Assembly (NCBI GenBank): GCA_964502145.1
Contig: CAZCVI010000003.1
Span: forward strand, 1-64,000
DNA: 64,000 nt
From: CAZCVI01 sp964502145
Lineage (GTDB): Bacteria; Acidobacteriota; Aminicenantia; UBA2199
Direction: 5' to 3'
Under the pieces are notes generated by a model. That model worked only from the letters and a program-made list of their open reading frames with translations. It did no database searches and was not told the origin of the DNA. Shown here one piece after another: positions 1-9,461 of this stretch (position 1 is the stretch's first letter; each line of letters starts with the position of its first letter). The position numbers and the translations under genes are program-made.

Positions 1-122
1 TTTAACCGTGAAACTCTTTTTATTAATGCTTTTCAAGAACATTTTTCAAAAAAAAATGGGGGGATGCCAAGATAGGTGCCCAAAAAGGAATATAGGAAGA
101 AACAGTTTCTCTCCTTTTACAA

Positions 123-1184
123 TTATGTTTCACCTTGATTTAAAAGTGCAATAAACGTTTGTTTATCAGGCAATACCGTCTGGTAGCGGCTGGCAAATAT
201 TTGATCGTTGTTTTCCGGCAGGGTGATTTCCACCAGTGTCTGGCTTTTATCTTTGCAGAGGATAATGCCAATGGTTTTGTTTTCTTCCGGTAGTTTTACA
301 TAACGGTCGTGATAGTTTACATACATCTGCATTTGCCCAATATCTTGATGGGTGAGCTGGCCCATTTTCAAATCGATCAAAACAAAACATCGTAACAGCC
401 TGTTATAAAAAACCAAATCCACGCGAAAATGTTTTTCATCAAAGGTAAAACGCACCTGTCTGCCTACAAAAGTAAAGCCCTTCCCCAGTTCAAGTAAAAA
501 TTGTTCTATTTTGTTGACCAGTTCTTGTTCTAACAGCGTTTCAGTATAGTGGTAATGTTCAGGCAGCCCCAGAAACTCCAACACATAGGGGTCTTTGATG
601 ACATCCGCTGGTTTTTCAATCCGCTGTCCCTGCTGGGATAATTGCCTGATTCCTTCCTTATCCCTGCTCAGCGCCAAACGTTCAAATAATGAACTATCAA
701 ATTGGCGTTGCAGTTCTTTGAGTGACCAATTATTGGTGGCGCATTCGATTTCATAAAAATGGCGTTCATCGGGGTTGACGATACGCATGAGTTTAAGATA
801 GTGGGACCAGCTTAAGATGAAGCTAGGAGCGACCATCTCTTTAATTGAGCGGGCATCGCCATCAGGGTTTTCCAATTTCCGCAAAGCTGTTGCGGAAATT
901 CGATTGTAATAGAACAGATAGAATTTTTTCATTCTTTCTAGATTATCTTCCGAAAACCCTTTCCCAAATTCGACTGAAAGCCTCTTTGACAGCTCTTTTA
1001 ATACTTGCTTACCATATTCGGCCCTCTCTTTACCTTGTTGTTCATCTTCCACAATCATCCGCCCGATTTCGTAATAGGTCTGAACCATAGACTGATTAAC
1101 AGTACGCGCAACCGTTTGCCTTGCGGCTTGTAGAAGTTCGTAAATTTTTAAATAGAGATTACGGGGTGCCGTATCCTTGGTCAT
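123..1184 (-). CDS. DUF1016 (YhcG-type) PD-(D/E)XK nuclease family protein
   Basis: A 353-residue protein with the two-part layout of the DUF1016/YhcG family. The N-terminal helical domain (about residues 1-175) contains YYEIGRMIVE and AEYGKQVLKEL, and the C-terminal nuclease-like domain (about 200-345) contains RVDLVFYN followed by VLIDLKMGQ, which supplies the Asp and Asp-x-Lys residues of a PD-(D/E)XK site. Family members are accessory-genome proteins probably acting on DNA; the precise role is unknown. An ATG start with GGAG seven bases upstream supports the full length. A decayed relative lies at 27506, keeping only the N-terminal part. Function beyond the fold is inference. Confidence 0.85.
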   Translation of the reverse strand: MTKDTAPRNLYLKIYELLQAARQTVARTVNQSMVQTYYEIGRMIVEDEQQGKERAEYGKQVLKELSKRLSVEFGKGFSEDNLERMKKFYLFYYNRISATALRKLENPDGDARSIKEMVAPSFILSWSHYLKLMRIVNPDERHFYEIECATNNWSLKELQRQFDSSLFERLALSRDKEGIRQLSQQGQRIEKPADVIKDPYVLEFLGLPEHYHYTETLLEQELVNKIEQFLLELGKGFTFVGRQVRFTFDEKHFRVDLVFYNRLLRCFVLIDLKMGQLTHQDIGQMQMYVNYHDRYVKLPEENKTIGIILCKDKSQTLVEITLPENNDQIFASRYQTVLPDKQTFIALLNQGET

Positions 1185-1277
1185 CTTTCTACTCCACTAT
1201 TTATAAGTCTCATAAAATCATTCTCCAGATGAGTTTCGCCCTTACAGCCAAAGAATTGCCTTCTTTTGTTGCCTTAT

Positions 1278-1829
1278 TTACTGTTGGAAAATCATGTGGA
1301 AATCAAATTGAATTTCACAGGCCCCAATATCAAAAGACATCTTCCCATCTTTGAAATCATCGATCGGTTGGTACTGATCGGCATGAAATAAAAAAACATT
1401 GGCACTACATGTTTCCGGGTCCACTATGCAATAATACTTTACCCCAGCCGCCTCATAGAGACGATATTTTAACATCCTATCGTTTTTAGAGGTGGAAGGA
1501 GAAAGAACTTCAAAAATAATCACCGGGGTTGTTTGCAATTTTTTACCAGCCATCTTTTCGCCACACACCACCAGTGCATCTGGTTGCACAACAGTATCCT
1601 CGGTAATCTGCCAATCTATAGGTAGAAACACCTCGTATTGCGTGTTATCTTTAAGCAGGTCGCTCAATTGCCAGACAATTTTCCGGCAAATCCGTTGATG
1701 GTTTAAGCCCGGTGCCGGAGCCAAGGCAATAGGGATCCCTTGAATCAATTCCCATTTGCCTTCCCATTTTTCATAATCATCATAGGTATAATGTGGCAGA
1801 TCTTCCTTTTTTAAAGCCGAATCGGTCAT
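1278..1829 (-). CDS. Uma2 family endonuclease-like protein (DUF820)
   Basis: A 183-residue protein of the Uma2/DUF820 family, a compact PD-(D/E)XK nuclease fold common in accessory regions. The diagnostic strands are visible: WELIQGIPI, VVQPDALVV (the Asp), and IIFEVLSPST (the Glu), followed by KYRLYEAAGVKYYCIVDPE, the usual C-terminal helix-strand pair. The start is well set by AGGAGG a few bases before the ATG. It is separated by about 90 bp from the DUF1016 gene on the same strand, so they may be co-transcribed. Cellular role is unknown for the family. Confidence 0.88.
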   Translation of the reverse strand: MTDSALKKEDLPHYTYDDYEKWEGKWELIQGIPIALAPAPGLNHQRICRKIVWQLSDLLKDNTQYEVFLPIDWQITEDTVVQPDALVVCGEKMAGKKLQTTPVIIFEVLSPSTSKNDRMLKYRLYEAAGVKYYCIVDPETCSANVFLFHADQYQPIDDFKDGKMSFDIGACEIQFDFHMIFQQ

Positions 1830-2103
1830 TCTTTCCTCCTGGGATTATTATAACTTCCACACTTCCGTTTGTCAATTATCCCGCCACCATTTTAAAAAGA
1901 ATCTCTGCACCAGCAAAGCCCTGCCCGGTTTGCATAAGTCCAATACTCCAATCGCCACCACAGCAACTTAAATGTCTTGGATTCACGGCCCAATTAAAGA
2001 ATAAAATTTCACCACAAAGACACGAAGGTTTTGTTATTTTTTCTTTTGTCCTAACTTCCCTCTTTTCCTCGGGTGAAATAGATTTGAGAGTGCATCCAAG
2101 AGG

Positions 2104-3162
2104 TCAGGGGTTTTGGTAATAAAAAGCTTTGGCCCCGGCCTGGCTAGTCCAGAATATATAACCGCCCTCAAAATCACTCCGCCGTCCGCCATTCCAATCA
2201 TACTCAAAACTGATGGGCATACCCAGCCATGAAGCGGTTCCGCCATACCCTTGATAGAGTGTGGCAATGGCGCCCTCGACACTGTAAGCGCGCCCGGTAA
2301 ACCTGCCGTTGCCGTGCCAGACCATCAAACCACCCTCAAACGGTTGCCAACGCCCGGAAGTACCCGCAGGCGAGGGGGCGATGTTCATCTCGTTATTGAG
2401 GGGGAACCCGAGACGGGAAGCAGTTCCACCCATATAGAGATACATGGCACCAATCGCCCCGTACACGGCAAAAGCATGACCGGTAAACGATCCACTGGCA
2501 AACCAGATAATCTGTCCGCCGGAGAAATTACGGAATACACCCCGCGTGCCCAAGAAAGAAGGAGTGGCTTGCAATTCATTGGTGGTGGGCATTCCCAATG
2601 GCCCTTGCGCCCCACCCATATTTCCCCAGACCACACCGATTTGCCCGCCCACGATCACTTCCGGTGGCCGCGGCGGAGTTAATGGTTCTACCGGCGGTCG
2701 TGGCGGTTGTCCTCCGCCGGGCTGTAACGGGACATTGGGGTCGGACATCTCCGGGTCCCCTTCCAAGAGCGGCACGGTCGGTCCATCTAAAAGAGTGATA
2801 CCACCATCGGCGGTGGATACACCCGGATCATTTCCCCCGGGTGTAAACTTCCACCACGCGGCCACATACGCGTAAGGTCCCACCCGGACAGAACGGATTT
2901 GGCTCCTGCCGGTGTAACGATAAAAAAAATAGTAACCGAAGGTGATGGGAAACTGGGTTTTATTACCATTGGACAGGGTAGACCAGTTATTATCCGCCGT
3001 GGCCGTGGCTGCGATGCAAAAATCAACGGGATACCCGGATATATTGCGAAGATAAACGGTGACTCCTGCCTGCGCATAAAGAACGTTTATCCCCGCTACT
3101 CCCAACAAGACAAGTAAAAGCAAAAAGAAACGAACCTGTGAAAAGATTATTTTTCGTGACAT
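2104..3162 (-). CDS. Secreted LGFP-repeat protein
   Basis: A 352-residue exported protein. Residues about 1-31 form a signal peptide with a long leucine/valine core ending at LYAQA. A small N-terminal beta domain (about 32-135) is followed by a proline-rich linker (about 150-170) and then three or so LGFP-type repeats (about 170-350). These are recognisable as blocks ending GFPLNNEM or GMPISFEY, each followed by a W-F-G-G strand such as FEGGYIFW. LGFP repeats occur in cell-wall or surface proteins and are thought to bind envelope polymers. The start has GGAGGTG upstream. It has no operon partner in sight. Confidence 0.8.
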   Translation of the reverse strand: MSRKIIFSQVRFFLLLLVLLGVAGINVLYAQAGVTVYLRNISGYPVDFCIAATATADNNWSTLSNGNKTQFPITFGYYFFYRYTGRSQIRSVRVGPYAYVAAWWKFTPGGNDPGVSTADGGITLLDGPTVPLLEGDPEMSDPNVPLQPGGGQPPRPPVEPLTPPRPPEVIVGGQIGVVWGNMGGAQGPLGMPTTNELQATPSFLGTRGVFRNFSGGQIIWFASGSFTGHAFAVYGAIGAMYLYMGGTASRLGFPLNNEMNIAPSPAGTSGRWQPFEGGLMVWHGNGRFTGRAYSVEGAIATLYQGYGGTASWLGMPISFEYDWNGGRRSDFEGGYIFWTSQAGAKAFYYQNP

Positions 3163-3297
3163 GACACACCTCCCTTGAGAGAGAAAAATGACTCCACTGT
3201 AAATCCATTATATCATGGTTTTTTATCATAAGGGAATTCTAGGTGGTTTTTAAACAAAAGTCAAGACAAAAATTGTTTTAAGAAAGGAATTTTTAGA

Positions 3298-3333
3298 AAC
3301 AAGTAGGAGCGTATCACCATACGCCCCTACCCA
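3298..3333 (-). terminator. Probable terminator of the symporter gene
   Basis: Positions 3303-3330 fold as a GTAGG(G)GCGTAT / ATACGC(T)CCTAC hairpin placed 14 bases after the symporter stop codon on the minus strand. The downstream tract is T-rich (TTGTTTCT) but not a clean run, so confidence is moderate. Confidence 0.45.
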
Positions 3334-3344
3334 CATTTTTTGTA

Positions 3345-5021
3345 TTAAGCGATAACTTCTTTTTTCTTTTTGCTCTGCCAAGCGATACGCACCATCCAGA
3401 GTGTCAACAACACCAATACTAGAATCAGTGCCCTTGCACCCCAGAGATAGGGATGTCTGGCGACTTCCTCGCCTTTCATGAATAATTTGGGAATGGCTTG
3501 CTGATAGGTCCACACGCCCAGCATGACCAGCATGTAAACGGGGGTGATGTATTTAAGTACAAACTTAAAGAACACCGGTACTTTCATGTCCGCGCCCTTG
3601 TGCATCTCCTCCCATCCTTTCTTCACGCCAAAAATCCAGGAGAATATGATGATTTCAATCGTGGCAAACACGACAATACCAAAGGTACCCGCCCAGTAAT
3701 CGATTTCATCCAAGAACCCAAATTTAAAGAAGGCCACTACAAATAACGTGGAGATCGCCAACACGGTAAAAACCACGTTAACAGCTTTGGTCCTTTTCCA
3801 TTTGAATTCATCCTCCAGAAACGCGACGGCAGGGGAAGTCATGGCCACGGAAGAGGTGATACCCGCAATAAAGAGCAGAAAGAACCACATGGAACCAAAC
3901 AACTGTCCAAAAGGAATCCTCTGGAAAATCACGGGCAATGAAACAAACCCGAGATCAAAGGCACCCTGTTGGGCTATGGCTTGCGTGCCCGCGATGCCAA
4001 AGAAAGCAACGGCCAGGGGAATCGCAATAGTTCCACCGAGGATAACCTCGGCAAATTCGTTGGTGCAGGAAGTGGTCAACCCATTGAGAGTGACATCATC
4101 CTTTTCTCGTAAATACGAGGCATAGGTATTGACGATTCCCTGTCCCAGGCTCAACGTAAAAAAGATCTGACCTGCGGCTACCAGCCAGACTTCGGCCTGG
4201 GTCAAACGACTGAAGTCCGCGTTCCAGATAAACGCCAGACCTTGCCAGACATTTTGTTCGGGAATAGCGGGGTCTGGTGCGCCCATGGTTAACACGCGAA
4301 CAGCCAGCACAATACCGAATACGAATAACACTGGCATGCCAATTTTAGCCAGCACTTCGATTCCCTTTGAAATCCCCTTGCGCAGGAAATAATAATTTAT
4401 TGATAGCGCAATACCAAGAAAAATCAAGATCGGGATAATAGAAGAGAAGAACTCGTTTGATTCGGCCCCTTGATAGCCTCGTAAAAAATGGTTCATCGCT
4501 TCCCGGTTCGTATTGCCAAAATACTTCCCGGTGGCGGAAAACCAGGCAAAACCAAGGGTCCACGACTCGATAAAGTTATAATACACGACAATGATAAAGG
4601 GTAATGCAATACCCAGCGCGCCTACATATTTGGCCGCCTTGTTTTTCCACATCAGATTAAACATGCCTGGCGTGGTGCCGTGGTTGTTAACACCACCGTA
4701 GCGGCCTACGGTCCATTCCACCCACATGAGGGGAATACCGAGAAAAATCAACGCGCAGAAATAGGGGATCATAAATGCCCCGCCACCATTGGCGGCTGCT
4801 TTCACGGGGAAACGTAAGAAATTCCCCAGACCAATGGCATTGCCAGCCATAGCCAGGATCAAACCGATACGTGATGCCCACTGCGCACGGCCTCCCTCGG
4901 CCACGGGCATGAACATCTCTTTCTGCTTCTTAGCCAACAGGATGCGACCAAAACAATAGATGGTCAAGCCAATGATGGCAGTCCAACCCACGATAAAAAA
5001 AATCCAACCTGAAATCGTCAT
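3345..5021 (-). CDS. Sodium-dependent (neurotransmitter:sodium symporter family) transporter
   Basis: A 558-residue inner-membrane transporter of the SNF/NSS family, which couples Na+ entry to uptake of amino acids or related solutes. The family signature is clear: after a first helix, RAQWASRIGLILAMAGNAIGLGNFLRFP-type sequence (unwound TM1 with the sodium site) near residue 50-75. It is followed by about eleven more hydrophobic helices. An extra helix before TM1 is unusual but present in some bacterial members. The start is taken at the ATG at 5021, eight bases after GGAGG; the longer TTG-initiated frame overlaps that site. A TTGCAC-17-TATAAT promoter lies just upstream. Substrate cannot be read. 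Confidence 0.9.
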   Translation of the reverse strand: MTISGWIFFIVGWTAIIGLTIYCFGRILLAKKQKEMFMPVAEGGRAQWASRIGLILAMAGNAIGLGNFLRFPVKAAANGGGAFMIPYFCALIFLGIPLMWVEWTVGRYGGVNNHGTTPGMFNLMWKNKAAKYVGALGIALPFIIVVYYNFIESWTLGFAWFSATGKYFGNTNREAMNHFLRGYQGAESNEFFSSIIPILIFLGIALSINYYFLRKGISKGIEVLAKIGMPVLFVFGIVLAVRVLTMGAPDPAIPEQNVWQGLAFIWNADFSRLTQAEVWLVAAGQIFFTLSLGQGIVNTYASYLREKDDVTLNGLTTSCTNEFAEVILGGTIAIPLAVAFFGIAGTQAIAQQGAFDLGFVSLPVIFQRIPFGQLFGSMWFFLLFIAGITSSVAMTSPAVAFLEDEFKWKRTKAVNVVFTVLAISTLFVVAFFKFGFLDEIDYWAGTFGIVVFATIEIIIFSWIFGVKKGWEEMHKGADMKVPVFFKFVLKYITPVYMLVMLGVWTYQQAIPKLFMKGEEVARHPYLWGARALILVLVLLTLWMVRIAWQSKKKKEVIA

Positions 5022-5057
5022 GCCTTTTACCTCCAAATTTTTTAAAATTGAAAACCG

Positions 5058-5086
5058 ATTATAACACCAAATACGCTACCGTGCAA
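5058..5086 (-). promoter_or_regulatory. Promoter of the symporter gene
   Basis: On the minus strand TTGCAC (5081-5086) and TATAAT (5058-5063) are 17 bases apart, about 37 bases before the start codon at 5021. Confidence 0.6.
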
Positions 5087-5218
5087 GCGATTTTGGAATC
5101 ATCGGTGATATTTTTAAAGCACACAGGAAAGCGAGTCGGATTTACAAGGCCCCCACCACGAACCATACGACGGATATCTAGACCATTACTATAACTTTAG
5201 CTACCCAGGATATTCCCC

Positions 5219-6715
5219 CTATTTAAAACCCAGCACCGCGTTGTTCCGGTCGCGTACCGTGCGCAGCAGGTCGGCATCTTTCGTCAGGTCCTGTCCAAAG
5301 GAGGGGATCATCCGTTTTAAAGTCGTTTGCCACGCTTCTGTTTGCACCTGTGTTTTGAAACAGCGTTTCACCAAATCTACCATGGCGGAAACAGCCGTGG
5401 ACGCGCCCGGTGAAGCACCCAGCAGTGCGGCCAACGAACCATCTGCCGCTGCTACTACCTCGGTGCCCATTTCCAATTTGCCACCCTTCGCTGCATCCTT
5501 TTTGATAATCTGCACCCTCTGGCCTGCAATCGTTAGTTTCCAATCCTCGAATCGTGCCGTGGGCATAAATTCTTGCAACGCACGCAACCGCGCTTGTGGC
5601 GATTGCAACGCTTGGCCGATCAAGTAACCGGTCAAGCCGAGATTGTGCCAACCCGCCGCCAACATGGGCTTGATATTGGAGAAACTGAGCCCTTTGGGTA
5701 GATCAAGAAAAGAACCAGCCTTCAAGAACTTGGTGGTGAAGCCAGCAAAGGGACCAAAAAGCAATACTTTCTGTTCATTAATCATGCGCGTATCCAAATG
5801 GGGCACAGACATAGGTGGCGCACCCAGCGCTGCTTTCCCATACACTTTGGCATGGTGCTGGGCGATCACATCCGGGTTGGAACACACCAAAAACTGGCCG
5901 CTCACGGGATAACCACCGTACCCCAATCCTTCCGGGATACCCGATTTCATTAGCAGTGGTAATGCACCGCCGCCAGCGCCGATGAACACGAATTTGGCAT
6001 GGATTTCCCGTGTCTCATTTTTGGCTATATCTTTCACTTTCAAAGACCAGCGACCGTCTGCTGCCCGTTTCAAGTCGCGGACCTCGTGTCCCAGGTGCAG
6101 TTTAAAATTCTCCAGTTTCTCCAGTCCCGCAAACATCATTTGCGTCAGGCAGCCGAAGTTCAAATCCGTGGCGCGGGTTACGCGGGTCACAGCAAATCGT
6201 GGCCCTGGTTGCCGTTCTTTCATCATCAACGGGATCCACTCTTTCAGTTCCTCGTGATCCTCGGAGATGCGCATCTCCTGAAACATGGGATGTGTTCGAA
6301 GCTGGGCCTGTCTGGCATGCAAAAAGCGCACATTATCCTCGCCCCACACGGCGCTGAGGTGCGGTACCTGGGTGAAAAAACAATCACGAGAAGATATAGT
6401 ACCTTTCTCCAGCAGATAGGACCAAAACTGCAAACTGGTTTCAAAAGAGGCGTTAATCGACAGTGCCTTGGTTATATCTACTGTTCCATCGGCCTTTTCC
6501 GGCGTATAATTCAACTCGCAGTTGGCGGCATGACCAGTGCCCGCGTTGTTCATAGCGGCTGAACTCTCACGCGCTACACCTTCCAACCGTTCAAAAACCT
6601 GGATAGTCTGCCCAGGTTCTAGCTCTGTCAGCAACGTGGCCAATGTCGCGCTCATGATGCCTGCGCCGATCATCACAACATCTATTATTTGTTCATTGCC
6701 TTGTGGTTTTGTCAT
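5219..6715 (-). CDS. mqo: Malate:quinone oxidoreductase
   Basis: A 498-residue FAD-dependent peripheral membrane dehydrogenase that oxidises malate to oxaloacetate and passes electrons to quinone, a bypass of NAD-linked malate dehydrogenase in the TCA cycle. The N-terminal dinucleotide-binding motif GAGIMSATLATLL is at about 17-29, followed by the Mqo-typical ARESSAAMNNAGTGHAANCE block (about 48-68). The GAGGGALPLL and GYPVSGQF strands and the C-terminal SPGAST segment are also present. Length matches the family. AGGAGGA precedes the ATG, and TTGACT-17-TATAAT lies upstream. It is monocistronic as far as can be seen. Confidence 0.95.
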   Translation of the reverse strand: MTKPQGNEQIIDVVMIGAGIMSATLATLLTELEPGQTIQVFERLEGVARESSAAMNNAGTGHAANCELNYTPEKADGTVDITKALSINASFETSLQFWSYLLEKGTISSRDCFFTQVPHLSAVWGEDNVRFLHARQAQLRTHPMFQEMRISEDHEELKEWIPLMMKERQPGPRFAVTRVTRATDLNFGCLTQMMFAGLEKLENFKLHLGHEVRDLKRAADGRWSLKVKDIAKNETREIHAKFVFIGAGGGALPLLMKSGIPEGLGYGGYPVSGQFLVCSNPDVIAQHHAKVYGKAALGAPPMSVPHLDTRMINEQKVLLFGPFAGFTTKFLKAGSFLDLPKGLSFSNIKPMLAAGWHNLGLTGYLIGQALQSPQARLRALQEFMPTARFEDWKLTIAGQRVQIIKKDAAKGGKLEMGTEVVAAADGSLAALLGASPGASTAVSAMVDLVKRCFKTQVQTEAWQTTLKRMIPSFGQDLTKDADLLRTVRDRNNAVLGFK

Positions 6716-6766
6716 ATAAAATCCTCCTGTACTACCCTTAAAAACATATTTTATAACGTAAGCGGT

Positions 6767-6795
6767 ATTATATTCCCTTCAAAAAAAAGAGTCAA
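6767..6795 (-). promoter_or_regulatory. Promoter of mqo
   Basis: TTGACT (6790-6795) and TATAAT (6767-6772) on the minus strand are separated by 17 bases, about 50 bases upstream of the mqo start codon. Confidence 0.6.
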
Positions 6796-6845
6796 GCAAA
6801 TAATTCACTTTTTTTTATATCGTTATAGATCGGAATGGTATCGGA

Positions 6846-7628
6846 TCAAATAATACGTAGTGGCACCCCGGACAACAACAGGACCAGCAGAATCACCCCG
6901 AGCACGATACGGTAATAACCAAAGGATTTAAACCCGTACTTGGTAAGAATGGCAATAAATCCCTTGATGGCCAGTAGTGCCACGATAAAAGCGACGATAT
7001 TCCCCACCAATAACATGGAGATATGCTGGCTACCTTGAATAGCCTCGTGATTCTTCAACAGCTTGTACGCGGAAGCAGCAAACATGGTGGGCACGGCCAG
7101 GAAAAAAGAGAACTCGGCGGCATTTTTCCGCGATAATTTCTGTATCATACCGCCAATAATAGTGGCAGCGGAACGGGAAACACCTGGAATCATTGCAATC
7201 ACCTGGAAGAGTCCGATGATCCCGGCTTTTTTGTAGGTCACCGCTTGATTCTCCGCCTCCTGGCTGAACCATTTATCCACGAAAAGCAGTAAGATACCAC
7301 CCAGCAGCAGGGCAATGGCCACAACCATCACATTCTCCAGCATGGCATCAATGACATCACTAAAAAGAAAGCCAAAAATGGCAGCGGGAATAAATGCCAC
7401 GACTAGTTTGAAGTAAAAATCAACACTTTTAAAAAACCGTTGCCAGTACAAAAAAACCACGGAAAGAATAGCGCCAAACTGGATATTCACGGTAAACGCT
7501 TTGACAAAATCCGAGGGTGTAACCCCCAGTATCGATTGGGCGATAATCATGTGTCCGGTGGAAGAAATGGGGAGAAACTCAGTCACTCCTTCCACAATAG
7601 CAATAATAATAGCTTGTAACCAATTCAT
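6846..7628 (-). CDS. uppP: Undecaprenyl-diphosphatase
   Basis: A 260-residue polytopic membrane enzyme (BacA/UppP) that recycles the undecaprenyl lipid carrier for peptidoglycan and other envelope polymers by removing one phosphate; overexpression in other species gives bacitracin resistance. Both catalytic family motifs are intact: EGVTEFLPISSTGH at about 13-26 and PGVSRSAATIIGGM near 150-163. About seven to eight hydrophobic helices cover the rest. The start follows GGAG in a suitable position. Confidence 0.95.
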   Translation of the reverse strand: MNWLQAIIIAIVEGVTEFLPISSTGHMIIAQSILGVTPSDFVKAFTVNIQFGAILSVVFLYWQRFFKSVDFYFKLVVAFIPAAIFGFLFSDVIDAMLENVMVVAIALLLGGILLLFVDKWFSQEAENQAVTYKKAGIIGLFQVIAMIPGVSRSAATIIGGMIQKLSRKNAAEFSFFLAVPTMFAASAYKLLKNHEAIQGSQHISMLLVGNIVAFIVALLAIKGFIAILTKYGFKSFGYYRIVLGVILLVLLLSGVPLRII

Positions 7629-7691
7629 TGTATACTCCTATTTTCTTAGTTTAGCAAAATTCTCCCCCCCTGTCAATGACAGGTACACGCA

Positions 7692-7826
7692 TGAAATCCA
7701 CAGCCAAGTTAATGGGAATTATGGGAGGAATGGGAAGTATGGGAATTCTGGGAATTATGGGATAAACAGAAATATTCCCATTCATCCCATAATTCCCAGA
7801 ATTCCCAGAATTCCCATAACTCCCAC
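7692..7826. repeat. Hairpin element built from 9-bp ATGGGAATT units
   Basis: The left arm (7711-7764) consists of six consecutive 9-bp units of the form ATGGGANNN; the right arm (7774-7826) is their inverted version (TTCCCATNN). They are separated by a roughly 10-base loop, so the whole could fold into a stem of about 50 bp. A left-end sequence resembling TGGATTCACC (GAAATCCACAGCC) is present, but no right end is recognisable. Same architecture as the elements at 12056, 33350 and 62523. It occupies most of the gene-free stretch 7629-7959. Confidence 0.75.
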
Positions 7827-7959
7827 TTGTTTTTACCATACTCTCAAAGAACTGGACAAGAAAAAAAGCTTTCCTTTTTTTAGGGTAATGTGTATAATAT
7901 ATAATTATATAATTAATAAATAATCATCGTATATATCTATATGATTGCAGGGATTAATC

Positions 7960-9444
7960 ATGTTATTTACCTCCACGGCCTTTTTTTATTTTTTCTTCAT
8001 TGTTACGGCACTCTATTTCTTAACTCCCGGTCGATTTCGCTGGGTTCTGTTGCTCACGGCCAGTACCTATTTTTATGTGAGCTGGGAACCACTATACATC
8101 ATTGTCCTGCTTGTCTCAATCCTGGTCGATTACTACTGCGGACTGCGTATCAGCCAAACCAAAAGCCGGTTGGAAAAACGGTATTTTTTTATCCTGAGCC
8201 TGTTCATCAACCTCGGTTTTCTTTTCCTTTTCAAATATCTGGATTTTTTCAACCTCTCTCTAAAGACCCTCTTGAATCAAATCAATGTTTTCTATGATCA
8301 GCCCCTTATCCACTTGGTTGCCCCACTGGGGATTTCGTATTTCACCTTGAAAAAATTGAGTTATATGATTGATGTCTACCGGGGAAACCAAATGCCCGCA
8401 AAACATCTTGGGAAATTCGCTCTTTATGTCTCCTTTTTCCCCACCATTACGGCTGGTCCAATTGATCGAGTGGGTCGTTTACTGCCGCAATTGGATATCA
8501 TGCACCGCTTTGACCCCACAAGAGTAATCAATGGGGTAAAACTAATCGTGTGGGGCATGTTCAAAAAAGTAGTTATTGCTGATCGTTTGGCTGTTTTTGT
8601 TTCCCTTGTTTATGATAATCCCCATATGCATCAAGGTACGACGCTGCTTTTGGCGACAGTTTTTTTCTCTATTCAAATTTACGCCGATTTTTCCGGGTAC
8701 TCTGATATGGCTATTGGTTTGGCACAGGTTTTCGGGGTTGAACTGGCAGACAATTTTAACCGCCCCTATTTTGCCACTTCTATCACCGAGTTCTGGAAAC
8801 GCTGGCACATCTCGTTGACTTCCTGGCTCAGGGATTACCTGTTTTTGCCTTGCGCCTATGCCATTTCACGGCGCATTAAAAGGGATTGGCTGCTAAAAAT
8901 CAAGGCCGAATCCTGGGCTTATGCACTGGGTATGCTAACCACCATGCTCTTATGTGGGCTGTGGCACGGGGCGAACTGGACATTTATCATGTGGGGTGGA
9001 CTCCACGCGCTTTACCTGATCCTCTCCTTTATGACCCGGAAAACACGAAAAAAATGGCGGAAAAAAATCAATGGTGCCCCGATCTACTTAAAAACAGTGC
9101 TTCACGGCCTGAGCATTCTTTTTACATTTTGTGGCGTTTCCTTTATCTGGATATTTTTCCGGGCCAACTCCCTATCCGATGCAGTTTACATTGTAACCCA
9201 CCTGACTGGTACCAGCACGACCTTTGCCACGGTTTTCAACAACAGTGGCTTTGAATTTCCTATTGTCCTGGCAGCCATTGGTTTTATGCTGCTGCTCCAT
9301 TTAGTACAACCCCACGCGGGAATGCGGGAACTGCTGGCGAAAAAACCACTAATTTTTAGATGGATCGTCTATATCCTGTTGCTCTTAGCCATCATCAATC
9401 TGGGAAATTACGATGAAACACCCTTTATTTACCTGCAATTTTAA
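7960..9444 (+). CDS. MBOAT family O-acyltransferase (AlgI/DltB-like)
   Basis: A 494-residue polytopic membrane protein that probably transfers acyl (often acetyl) groups to an exported polymer. It has about ten or eleven hydrophobic helices and the MBOAT catalytic region ending in CGLWHGANWTFIMWGGLHAL (around residues 330-350), including the invariant His. The upstream block SYFTLKKLSYMIDVYRG and the FWKRWHISLTSWLRDYLF motif (around 280) are diagnostic for AlgI-like members. The ATG at 7960 follows GCAGGGA; the longer TTG frame is unlikely. The next gene, 17 bp downstream, encodes an SGNH protein, the usual partner in such acylation pairs. The acylated polymer is unknown because no polysaccharide cluster is nearby. 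Confidence 0.92.
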   Translation: MLFTSTAFFYFFFIVTALYFLTPGRFRWVLLLTASTYFYVSWEPLYIIVLLVSILVDYYCGLRISQTKSRLEKRYFFILSLFINLGFLFLFKYLDFFNLSLKTLLNQINVFYDQPLIHLVAPLGISYFTLKKLSYMIDVYRGNQMPAKHLGKFALYVSFFPTITAGPIDRVGRLLPQLDIMHRFDPTRVINGVKLIVWGMFKKVVIADRLAVFVSLVYDNPHMHQGTTLLLATVFFSIQIYADFSGYSDMAIGLAQVFGVELADNFNRPYFATSITEFWKRWHISLTSWLRDYLFLPCAYAISRRIKRDWLLKIKAESWAYALGMLTTMLLCGLWHGANWTFIMWGGLHALYLILSFMTRKTRKKWRKKINGAPIYLKTVLHGLSILFTFCGVSFIWIFFRANSLSDAVYIVTHLTGTSTTFATVFNNSGFEFPIVLAAIGFMLLLHLVQPHAGMRELLAKKPLIFRWIVYILLLLAIINLGNYDETPFIYLQF

Positions 9445-9461
9445 AGGAGAAAAGCAACACC

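Noticed and set aside
2021..2080. CACAAAGACACGAAGG sequence, with an inverse relative near 34876, as a mobile element end
   Set aside because: Only about 20 bases match, with no second arm or target duplication; noted as a possible short dispersed repeat but not called.
2251..2682. Plus-strand frame of 143 codons
   Set aside because: Antisense to the LGFP-repeat gene, whose repeats and signal peptide are clear.
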